In this document: positions 25,601 to 37,600 of the stretch, in pieces
Position numbering within the stretch: position 1 is the stretch's first letter
Layout: every line of letters starts with the position of its first letter
Source: Castor canadensis
Taxonomy: Eukaryota > Chordata > Mammalia > Rodentia > Castoridae
Assembly: GCF_047511655.1 (NCBI RefSeq)
Contig: NC_133387.1
Coordinates: 39,288,853-39,352,852 of the forward strand
DNA length: 64,000 bases
Reading direction: 5' to 3'
Translations under genes and position numbers: made by a program
The notes under the pieces: generated by a model
What the model saw: the letters and a program-made list of their open reading frames with translations, nothing else
What the model was told of the DNA's origin: nothing
Database searches by the model: none

Positions 25601-28600
25601 AGCAAGAGGTGATATCCAAGAATGCTGAAAATGGAAGCACTTTTGGCAGTGTTAAGGTGAAACAAACCCAGCATTTGTGACTCACTTGGGAAATGTCCTT
25701 TGTTTATGACAACATTCTGAATACCTTTTGGAACAGACTTAAATTTTTACAGCTAACTGCCTAATCTTGCCACTAACCCTGGCTGGTCAGGTAATTTCAA
25801 TCATATTAAATTTGGATTTTGTGGAGCATGTCTCTGAGAAGTTTAACTAATATTTTAAGGACCATATGGGGCTTTAGTACAATGGCATTGCAGGATAGTA
25901 GGGAAATCTATATTATTAATTATACTAAAAACTGTTAATATTTGACAGTGTTAAATTAACCATAGCTCCAAAAATGGAAGTACAGCATACCCAGAAACTG
26001 CAGTGATATTCACATGATGACTAAATCCTGACACTGAATAAATCAATTGCATAATGAAAGAAGGTATGAATTAGCATTCCAGTGCATACCTTATTTGGAG
26101 AGGATATTTTTAAACGAAAAGTTAACTTTTACTAAAGATCTTTTGGTTTTTTCCTTGGAGTGTGTGCTTCTGATAAAAAAGAATATATTTACAAAGCCTA
26201 AGCAAGTATATTACCATGGGCTGCAAGTTTTGAAGGTAGCTCCTAAATTGAAGGTATATGAGAATATGATATATACTAATGTATGGAAAACTCCAAGTAA
26301 AATGAGAAGGATTGGAATTGATTTAAAGGTAAGATAAAAACAATGAACAGTGTAGTATTTACCACATTTTACTAGTACTTCTAGTAACAATGATAGTAAT
26401 AAACTCATTAATCCATCCATATGTTGAAAACAATGCTAAATAATTACTCTGTATAAGGAGTAAGCAATATTTTAGAGAAAATTAAAGCACAGAGAAACTA
26501 AGTCTCAGGCTTGAGGTTACATGGTTCATAATTGGGATAGTACAAGTTAAACAGCAGGAAAGACAGATATACATGGAAGTTTTTCTTTTTTTTCCTGTTT
26601 TCATCTGCGTGGATCCACTAAGGAAAGAATACTGACATGGGGATCAAGACACTTGCATCTATAGTTTTTGTCCTTAGTTACCTTATGGAAGTTTTACAGT
26701 ATTGTGTAATTTGGCTTTCTTTCTTTCTAAAATGATGGGTGGGGACTACCCAAGAATGAAGCCCCTTATAGATTTGAGATCCTATGTGAATTACAGGTTT
26801 TTGAATAAAATTTTAAATAAACTTTCTGTATATTACTATGGGATTCAGAAGTAGAGTCTGGAATTCAAAAATTGTAAGTGATGAACATCTGACTCAGAAT
26901 CACTAATTACTGTTTACTCATTAATTTATTAGGTGGATTGAAAACACCTTTCAATTCCTATCTCATCAGCGTTTTTTTTATTGTTCATTTATTCACATGT
27001 GCATACCTTGTTTGGGTCATTTTTCCCCCCTGCCCCCCTCTCTCATCCTCTCCCCCTTCCTCCCTCAGTTCCAGGCAGGTCTTGTTCTGCTTTTATCATT
27101 AGTTTTGTTGAAGAAAAGAGACAAGCATAATAAGGAAGACAAAGTGTTTTTGCTAGTTGAGTTAAGGATAGCTATCTAGAAATATTCTTAGCATTGCTTT
27201 CGTGTACACGTGTTACCACCCATGTTGATTCATCTCTAACTGATCTTTACACTGGTTACTGATCCCCTTCTCATGATAACCTCTGTCACTTTAGTGTATT
27301 AATTCCTTTGGAGTAGGGACATGAAACGCTTTCATGTTTTGGGTTTTCTGTCTATTCCTATATCTCCCGAATGTGCTCTCCCTTTGTCATGTGATCCAAG
27401 TCCAACCACATTGCTGCATTTGCCCTAGATCTAAAATCTGCATATGAAGGAGAACATAAAATTTTTGGTCTTCTGAGCTTGGCTAACCTTGCTCAGAATG
27501 ATGTTCTCCAGTTCTATCTATTTACCTGCAAATGATAAAATTTCACTCTTCTTCATGGCTGAGTAAAATTCCATTGTGTACAAGTACCACATTTTCTTGA
27601 TCCATTCATCAGTAGTGGGGCATCTTGGCTATTTCCATAACTTGGCTATTGTGAATAGCGCTGCAATAAACATGGGTGTGCAGGTGCCTCTGCATTAATC
27701 TGTGTTGTATTCCTTTGGGTATATCCCCAGGAGTGGGATTGCTGGATCATATGGCAGGTCTATGTTTAGATTTTTAAGAAGTCTCCAAATTTTTTTCCAG
27801 ACTGGTTGCACCAGCTTGCATTCCCACCAGCAGTGTACGAGGGTTCCTTTTTCCCCACATCTTCACCAACACATGTTGTTGGTGGTGTTTTTGGTGATGG
27901 CTATTCTAACAGGGGTGAGGTGGAATCTTAGTGTGGTTTTGATTTACATTTCCTTCATGGCTAGAGATGGTGAGCATTTTTTCATGTGCTTTTTTGCCAT
28001 TTGAATTTCTTCTTTTGAGAAAGTTCTCTTCAGTGTTTTATCATTTTATTCTTCATAGTACATGAGATTTCTCTCTTCAATATGTTTCTTCTTTTCTGGG
28101 TACATGTAAGATACACACACAATTATTTTCTTTTGTATATAGGGCTGCAACTGTCTTTAGAATGACTGAGTGCATTTCGTTGAAAAGTCTCAGCCATAAA
28201 GAGGTACTCCCAGGCACTATGTCCTGTAGTCTTAGAGGGTTTGCCTGTTGCCTTTTCGAAATGCTCAGTTAGAATAGTGCTTTTAAATACAAGGTTCCAG
28301 TTAAAATGCAGAACCCATTCCTTACTTCAAAGATACCCAGCAGATCTAGTTTCAGGTTCCTGAAGAAGCTTTTGAAATAAATAACAACTAGCTCACTATC
28401 AATTGGTGCCCTGGGTATTTATCTTTATTTTTCTTAAATTGTATCTTGCATTGGCATATTTAGAATAATGCTATTTTACTAAAGAAGTATTTGAACAGGA
28501 TACCTTAACTTTGGAATTGCTACTCCTATTTTCTCTAGCTGATGCTATATCTTGGTTAGGTTTCAACTTGCAGACCATGTCTTCTTGGAAGGTATTTTTA

Positions 28601-31600
28601 GCCTACTCTGCTCCTCTGTAAGCATGCCATTATACTTTGGGGTTCTTGCTTTATTCAATTCTTGGCTCTCCCAATTAGCTTGTGGGCCTTTGAAAGCAAG
28701 GACTCCTGCCTTGTTTATTTTGGTTGATATAGTGCAACATTTGGAAATTTGTGAATACTTGGTAAAATATTTGTTCAATGACAGTTGAGTGAATGAATGG
28801 GTATACATTACAATAAGTTTAAAATTACTGCTATACTTCTTAAATGTAACTGTTGACTAGAGGTCATTTACTTCTTTGTACAATCAGTGTATACTTATTT
28901 AAGTCTCAATTCTAGGTCACTACAACAATTTTGATATTATGTCCAATTTCTTGAAATAGGGAGTAAGCTTACCTCAAATTGCAAATAAGGTGCAAGTCTA
29001 ATATTGTGAGAGGTAAAGATAAAAAAATGACAAACATAGGCATTTTTCTTATAGCAGCATTAGTTTTTATTTCTCCTTTTGTCAAAGGACTTCCAAGTCT
29101 AACACATTTCCTTCAATGAAACTTATTCTCTTTATTTCACCCATGTGTGTCTTTCTAAATTCTCCAACTAAAGTGGTGGTGGTTTCATCCTTTTATATTC
29201 TCAAATTAGAAGCCTCTGTATCATCCTTGATTTCACTTTCATTCTACGTATTGTGTAAATAGTGGCAAACCATGCAGCAAACTCACATAAAACTAGTAAG
29301 AAGTATGGGGACTGGGTTGGGACCAAACAATCCATATAAACAAATGAAATCTCTGAAGTGGCTGTCATCTTCTGGAGGAGTCTACAAAACTAAGTCCAAT
29401 GGGCTTGGTGCACTGAGATACTATTGTTTTTGTGTTAGGAGTTTACAAATCCAGCTTCACATCAGAATTGCCTTGGGAGATTCTTAACCTCATCATTTCT
29501 CTACTCCCCATCATCTTCTCCAGGCACAGGTACATGAATTAGCATTTACAGAGCTAGTCATGTTGTTTCTGATATTAAAAGTAATTCTGGGAACTGTTAT
29601 ATATTTGAGAACAGAGGGACATGGTAGCAGGGCTCCTGGACAATTGTGATGCTTGAAGTTCCTTTATGGGTTCAATTTATAATTCCTTAGAAAGTCACCG
29701 TGTAGAATGTCAAAATCTAGCAAAATAAACTTGCAAGCACTATTTAGAGTATGGATGGGGAAGTTATTTTATCTTCTCTAGTGAAGGACTAGAATGCAAA
29801 CCAATGGCCAGGTAGGAGTATATATCAAAGACTGGAGAGAAGGCTGGAATAGATTACATGGGCATCCAACAAGCAGAACACCTACCCTGTAAGACATCAG
29901 AGGCCAACCAGCCCACTAAATCCACATCTTGGTGACTTGTGGTGAAGAAGACTTCAGTTACTAGTTAACCATCAGACAACTCTCCTTGCCTTAGGTCTTG
30001 GAAGATTTCTCGGTATTTTTGCTTTGTGTTTGAGACAGGTCTCACTAAGTAGTCCAGAATGACATTGAACTTAGATCCTCCTGCCTCAACCTTCTAAGTG
30101 CTGGGATTATAGGTATTCACTCCACTGTAGATTTCTAATATTCAAAAAAGTGACCAAGTTTAGGTAGAGAAAGGCATTAAAAATAATCTATTTACAGGAA
30201 ACTGATCAGCATGTTATACTGATGCAACATCAAAATTTGTAACTTAAATTACCAGTGGATCACACCTATAAATTTAGCTACCTCAGAAGCATAGATCAGG
30301 AGGATTGCGGTTGGAAGTCAGCCCAGGCAAATAGTTTGGGAGACCCTATCTTGAAAATATCCAACACAAAAACTGGCTGGCATAGTTGCTTAAGTGGTAG
30401 AGGGCCTGCCTAGCAAGCATGAGTCTGGGTGTTCAAGGTCCAGTAATGCCCCACCCCTCAAAAAACGTTCTGACTTATATCTGGTTCTTACTATCAACAT
30501 CCATAACCCTCATCATTTTGTGCCTGTAGTGTTGAGGAGACTCAGAACTGGTCTTCTTGCTTCTCTGTGGCCCATCCATCCTCCATCCACCTTTACATTA
30601 CTTCCAGAGACAAGTTCTTTAAAAGTAAATCAGTCATGTCTGTCTCCCATTTAATCTCTTTGACCCCTACTCTGCTGGTTAAAAAGTAAAGAATTCAGTC
30701 ATTTTGCTTGGCTCAATCCTTTACAGTTTAACTCAACTACCTCCAGTTGAGTCCCGGATTTTCTTCCTCCAAACCCTCATCTTTGACCACCTGCTGTTTC
30801 CTTGTCATTCTCTTCTAAATGAAAATCTCTTGCTTGTCCCTAAAAGCTAACTCAGAGTGTTTCTCACTTTGTGAAAAATTCCCTAACTTTCCTGACAGTG
30901 TCTATTTTGTCTTCTTATCTTTAAGGAGGTAGCTATCATATCTCATTTGTTATAACATTTATAACTTATTAAAATGATTACAAGAGCCTGGTGATGTATC
31001 TTTCCTTGAGGTAAGAATTTAGAGATTATTCATCTTTGATTCCCAGTGCTTATTATAGTTGATGATGCATAGCAGATCTCAAAATATCTATTACAAGAAT
31101 GAATGGCCCCTCTTATGATTAAATATTTTAGAGAACTATATTATACGATTTAAGGTGCACTGGAAATGAACTGTTGCTCCCAAAATATATATCCTTTGTA
31201 CTTATATTTCTAAATTTAAAACAATTTAAAAATTGTGTTTAATCATTTGACCACAGAATTAAAAGCATTGTCCTGAACTTTGGAAGGGGTCATACTTTAA
31301 GTCTTAGAAGGCATGTGAAAATGTACATGCTTTAAATTATTAGATCCATTTCCAAAATTAGATTTTAATGTGGAAAGAAGAGGGGAACAATGTCATGATA
31401 ATGTTGGCAAGACATAGAAAGGAAAAAGGAGCAGTAGAAGGATGGTGTGCGCTCAATCAGCAGCTCTTACTGCACCTAGTTTGTGCCAAGCACTGTTAAT
31501 CACTGGAAATCCAGAAATATAAGAATATCTCCTGATCAAAATGGATCCAAAGACTATAAGAGGATGTGAGAAATATTTTTAAAAATTCATTGACTTACAT

Positions 31601-34600
31601 CATAAAATCATATGTAGTTCTGGACACTATTCTAAACAACCAAGTTTTTTGTCTTCTTTTTCAAATTTTCTAAATCTATTTAATCTCTTTAGATGTAATG
31701 GTGGTATGACTCTACTTTGAATTTCAGACTTGTCTCTTAGTTATAGCATCCTGCAGTATAAACTAGAGAACAACCTACTTGTCTTCATAAATTATCTCAA
31801 ACTACCATTGAACTACTTGTATTTTAAATAGTGTAATAATCCCCTGAAATACAATCACCCAAAGAAATAAATGATGTTTAGTCATTTCCAGTACTGATGG
31901 CTTCCCCTTAACTAGTCCCACTTCATGTAAGTATAATCCTAAAAATTAAGCTCTTTTTCCTATAAATTTTTTATTATAATCTCTTTATTCTTTGGTATAT
32001 ACACATATTTATATTATTTTAGCTTTATTAAAAAGAATATATAGCTTTATTTAAAAAATCTCCTTTGATAGAATAACTTAATACCATTCATTTCATGTTA
32101 GATTTCTAAGATTTATCTGTATTGTACGCCCCCTTGATTTGTTAATTTTGAGTGCTACATAATATTTCATAGTTTTGTATTTGCTCTTCTGTTAATGGTC
32201 ATATCCGTTAGTTAAAAGTGTAACAGTGCCATCACACATTTTCCTGTAACTGTCTCAGATGGTATGTTTTAGAATTTATCTTCAGAGTATGTCCAGGAGC
32301 AGATGTAGTGGTTATGGATTATATGAATGTTAAATTTTAGAAAAGAATGCTTCAAACTGTTTTTCAAAGTTGTTTTTGCTGTTTATTTTCCCAGCAGCAA
32401 TGGACAAGAAAGCCTGTAGCTCTGATTCATCCTGCACTTTTGGTACCAATAAGCTTTTAAAATTTTACCAATTCAGGGAGCATACATGCTATCACTTGAG
32501 GTTTTGATTTTCATTTTTCTGTTATCTCTTTATGTGCTTGTTGATCATGTGTTCCTTTGATTTTTTTTTTGTCTTCCTTCTCCCCATCAAATGGATTACT
32601 TCCATTTCCTTATTGAGTTATAGTAGTTTCTTATGTATTCTCAGTTCTTATTTTGTTGATTTTCTGTAATGCAAGCATCTTCTCCCAGTTCACAATTTCT
32701 GTTTGTATGGAATTTTTAATGAAGAAGTTTTAAATTTTAATAGACTTAACTGACTAATGTCCATAGTGTGTGTTTTCTTTTCACTTATTTAAGGAAACAC
32801 TTCCTAATCTGGGTTTTGAAAGGTATCGTGGATATTTTCTACTAAGAGTTTCAAGATTTTTGACACTCCGGCTTGAATCTATCCGGAGTTGTTTCTAAAC
32901 ATGTACTATGTTCACCTTTCCCCGTATGGGTCACTATTCTCCCAGCTCTCTTTCTGAGAAGTCCTTTATTTTCCTATTTTCTGACATGTTAATTTGCCCC
33001 AGTTCTAGATGTGCATTATTCAGTCACTAAGCTCTCAGCCCTGTTTCATTGTTCACTTTATCTGTCCCTTACCAATATAACAACACTGTCTTCATAGCTA
33101 AGTCTTCATAAGAACTCTTATAATTAGCTAAGGCAATGCCTCCTCTCTCTGCTTTTTCTCAGAAATATTCCTGCTATCATTGACTCTTCATTTTTCTCTG
33201 TAGAATCTTATGTTCAAATTTGGAGAAGAATGATTTTATAGTTTTGACTAGAATTGAGTTGAATGTGTAGATCAATGTCGAAGAGAATTAATACCATAAT
33301 ATTTCCTTCTTATCTATGAACACGATACAGTTCTCGGGCTTTCTAGATCTTTTTAAATATTGCTTGATATAATTTTATTCTTTTCTCTTTAGGAATTTTG
33401 CAAATGTTCTGTTACTTTTTGTTCCTATGTATTTGATATAATATTTGAATTTCATTTAGTTCTACTCTTCTTCCTTGTATATATCTCTGAATGCAAAGCT
33501 CTTCCTCATCTCTCTGCATTTATTACACTTTTGTAAGACACAGTCACAATAAAGCACACTAAATACCTAATCGACTGTCCCAAAAATGAGTCAAAAAAGT
33601 TTCTATTTGATTCAATCATTTATTTAAAAATTGAAGTATTTTTAAAAATTGAATTAGAAAAATCATTGTATTTTGACTAAATAAAAACAAAAGGCTTTGA
33701 AGGGGTATGATTTTTTTCTCTACAAATAAAATTCTCAGTAATGTTTTGAGAATAAAGATGAGATAGGAAAAATTAAATGTTGCTTAAGTGGTTTATATAT
33801 CTTAAACATCTAGACATTATGCACTTGGAAAATAAAAGATTTATTAGCTTGTACTTGTATTCCATAAAAATAAATCTTTGCATAGTTATAGGTCTCATTA
33901 AACAAAATAAATTTATAGATTAAACCAATATCAATTATGCAAACTATATTTTCCATGAAATTATATTCATTAGAACATTATTTTCACCTGTGTGCCCACT
34001 GACAGTGCTGAATGTTTTTAGTAAAATTTACAAAACATTATGAATATATACAAAACTGAATTACCTTCTAACATAGTCAGAGTGAAAGAATTTGCAAATT
34101 TCTAATTATTTGTTGAAATTAAATTGGTCTTTCTAGGATTTTTTTTTTTCATTTTTCCTGTGCAATAGACTCTATTATACAAATTTATCAGCCATTGCCA
34201 AATTTTCAGATTTCGTTTGTTGCAGAAAAGTCATTAAGGAATGTCACTAGAAGGAAATTCAGCTGAGACAGTACAAGGAAATCTGAAAACTGGGCCAAAT
34301 ATTTCTGCTTAATTGACATGCAATATAACTATGCACAGTGGGTATTTTTGCTAACAATATTTTTCCTACTGAGTGTCATGAAAAAACCTAAATACTAAAG
34401 ATGCCACAAATCCACCTACAAAGATTGCATTTGAAAGAAAGAGATGTTTATCTTTTGCAATGAGAATGCAGAATCCACTGGAAATGGAATTTTAAAGAAG
34501 ATATATGCTTGCATTTGAGCGATCTGAAGTCTTGCTTATAAAATTGGCCAGTGACAATTCACATATGAAATCTTTTGGCTGAGCATAAATTTAGCTTTGG

Positions 34601-37600
34601 GTTTTGGTTGGCTTGTTTTTCCTCCTTTTCTGAAGAAAGAATTAATGTTATATTATTTCAACAGAAAGAATTTTAAGTAAACTGAAATACCAAAAATAAT
34701 AATTACAACATTAGAAAGCCATTTAATGATCACAAGTGGACTATCAGCTCATAAAACTTTATCATTTAAACAAAAAAAGTTGTCACTTTCAAAGATTAAA
34801 TTTGTGAATAATAGACTAGTCTACATTTACATGTATTTTTCCTTTTCTTACATAAGTTTTAATGTGAGCAATATAATCTCATATTTAAATATGGCACTGT
34901 ATGAATCATTAAAATTTTTCTACAGCCAATAGTATCTACATCATTCTAAAGGATCAAATTTGCTTTAAAATATACAGAGTAAAAGAAGAAAATATGAAAG
35001 GATAAATAAGGTTTATTTGGCTCATTATTGACTTGAATTTCCCCCTATCTAAAAATGCTTAAAATATGTAGTTCAGAACAAATATATAACACCTTATTTT
35101 AATTTTTACAGTAAAGAAGACTCATCACTACCATCAGAAAAGGATAATTTGGAGAATGCAAAAATTGCAGGTAATACTTCTTATTTAATTTTTAAACAAT
35201 GTTTAGTTTAAAAGTCTACAATTAAAAGAATCTTACAGAGGTAAAATTTTATTAACTTTTCAGATACCTATATCCCAACAATCATTTGTTCTCATGAAGA
35301 CAAGGAAGACTTGGAAGGCAGCGATCAAAATGTAAAAGATGTGAATAAGGAACATGACGAACATAATGAAAAAGAATTAGACTTGACTGTAAGTATTCTG
35401 GTGGCTATGGTATTAGAAAAGATGAATCCATTTATGCTTCAAAGATGCTGTAATCCCTGCCTTTCAGTAGCTTCAACTAATATAATTTGCAAATGTGAAA
35501 GCATAGTCTCGTTTGTCCTTGCATCCCTAGCTTGATCAACAAGGCACTTTGATTTCAGTGTGTTGCTTCTGGTCTCTTCAGTGGTAAATTAATGACATTC
35601 ATTTCTTATCTCTTTACCCGTGGCTCTGAGTAATAGTTTGTAGGAATTACAAGAGAGGTAGTGCTATCCTGATGTGCATTTCTAATCTTTATGACAAGTG
35701 TACACTTAGCATAAACTCATCTGTAAAATGAGAGGGCTGAACTAGATTATTGTTAGAGTCCTTCCTGTCTAACTCAGCAAGTCTATAATTCTTGAGTTTA
35801 GAGGGATTTTGTTTTACTTTCATCCTTGTGAGAATCTCAAAAATTCTAGATCATTGTAAAATATATTATTGAGTGAAAAGAAAATAGCTCATGCCATAAT
35901 TTTTTAAACAGGAAACAAATTCAGTACTGTACAATTTATTATTAAATTTGTTACCATACGTTTCATACTTGGTGAACATTCAATTTATTTTGAATTTTGT
36001 GGGGGGGGAAGGTTTAGGTAGCACTTTTAACACAAAGGAAGAAATAGAAATAAATGAGTCACATAATGCAATTTAAACTTTATTGCATTTGGTTGGAGTT
36101 CATATCATTGGGATACATGGATTCGTAATCATCTAAGATTAAAATGACATTTGCTTCTTCAAGTGTCAGTGCTGAAACAGAAAAGAAATGGAGCTCACCT
36201 CCTTCCCCACATATTTCACCTTCTCTATAGTGATGTGGCAACTGCATCACTAAAGTATGCAATTTACTTTGCTCCAACTTTAAGAAACTACAAAGTTGTC
36301 ACCCATTGTGAGAATTCTCACCAGCTGAAAGTTAACATCGCACTTTTTTTCAAACCACAGAATATAATGAAAGGGCCCTGAAAAATCACATACTTCACCA
36401 ATATACCTCATTACAATGAGCAGGCTCAAATATAAAAGTTTGTTTAGAAGTTACTGAGATTGTACATCCAATAAATGAACGGGAGCTGTAATTTAGATGC
36501 TAATTTGCTCCATGCTGATGTTAATGCATAAAACAATGAAGCTCTATAATAGATGGAAATACAACCAAATCTGTGGAACCCACAGGCATTGGCTTACAAG
36601 ACAGCTGTGCAGTTGACAAGTAACATGAGCCTTATGTGAGAAGAAGGGGAAAACGTAAGATTTGCATATAATTATTGAGATCATGCAAATGTCAGTTATG
36701 AGGAGAAAAAAAAAAACACAGGCATCTCACTGTTAAATCCTGACAGTTGGCATCACTGAAGAGCTCAAATACATTTGAGTACCAGTTGGCAGAGGGTCAT
36801 TAAAACAGAATTTGCAGAGACATTAACTCCCTCACTTTTCTTTGAGTGACGTTTTGCTATTAATAGTTTGCAGAAGCTTTGCAGAAAACATATTAATAAG
36901 AGAAACTGTAATGGGGGCACCTCTGCAGCAAGTGTAAATGCAGCAAGGGGCACCCAGGAAGCTGCTTTCTAATTGATTAGCATGGAGCTATCAATGTGTA
37001 TATCCTAAGTGAGGAGAAAGAGCGATGACAAGCGAGAATAGTTGAATAATACAATGTGATATTTGGAAGCTGGGAAGAAGAATGATTAATTTGGGCCCCT
37101 TTTCTTACTAATCTCATTCCCAAGTCATAGCCTGCAAGGATCTCCCCAAAACATCCAGCTTCCAGAATTTGTATGAAATCCACAAATGGAATGAGTTAAG
37201 GAAATCTCCCAGATAATTAGAGTTAATAAAACCTATCAAATGCATTCTATATATTTTAAAAGATCATATGGTCATTATTTTCTATTGTTTTTATCCCAAA
37301 AGATAAATCAGCACTTAATAACTAGAAGTGCTGCTTCCAGAGATGAAAAGAATATACTTCCAACAAATTCAGACAATTTTCCAAATAAAGCTGAAGGGTT
37401 AGAGAAGAAGGAAATCCACGGTGAAATATGCACTAACTTGTACAAAAGGCCTTTGTCTCCAAGTTTATCACCAGAAAGCTCCTCAAAGGGAGATTTTTAC
37501 CACCCTGAAAAATATTCTTCAGGAAATGAGTGTAGTCATCAACCTTCAGAGGAAATTGCTTCAGATGTAGGAGGGATCAAGCCATCATTGGGAGATTCTT

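Larger units (their letters stand above)
3082..35111 (+). other. PPP1R3A: PPP1R3A intron 1 (about 32 kb)
   Basis: GTGAGG donor and TTTTTACAG acceptor. The intron is AT-rich and holds the SINE, MIR, L2, L1 and MER5-like copies listed separately. Stretches with nothing I can name include 3100-4350, 4480-6160, 9130-10040, 10130-10940, 15260-16200, 16370-17590, 18300-19240, 21330-23320, 23480-25040, 25460-26430, 28070-28640 and 33550-35100. Short open frames in these stretches are on both strands and look like chance. Confidence 0.9.
35389..37302 (+). other. PPP1R3A: PPP1R3A intron 3, nearly repeat-free
   Basis: GTAAGT donor and CCCAAAAG acceptor. Apart from one MIR-like stretch (about 35705-35795) and a short poly-G tract (36001-36008), I see no repeats in 1.9 kb. 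That contrasts with intron 1 and the 3' flank. It contains a perfect octamer (36683-36690) and a dimeric homeodomain site (36970-36979), suggesting regulatory DNA. Confidence 0.85.

Noticed and set aside
26047..26337. 96-codon plus-strand open frame in intron 1 followed by a donor-like GTAAGAT
   Set aside because: It lacks an ATG at its start, has no recognisable domain, is AT-driven in composition and has no matching acceptor that I can support.
27702..28004. 100-codon plus-strand open frame
   Set aside because: It is the antisense of the L1 ORF2 end and so repeat-derived.
35389..35535. Continuation of the exon 3 reading frame to 35535
   Set aside because: It passes a strong GTAAGT donor, and the family sequence resumes at 37303 in phase 0.
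36080..36381. Opposed open frames in intron 3
   Set aside because: No coding pattern; better explained as part of the repeat-poor, possibly regulatory intron.
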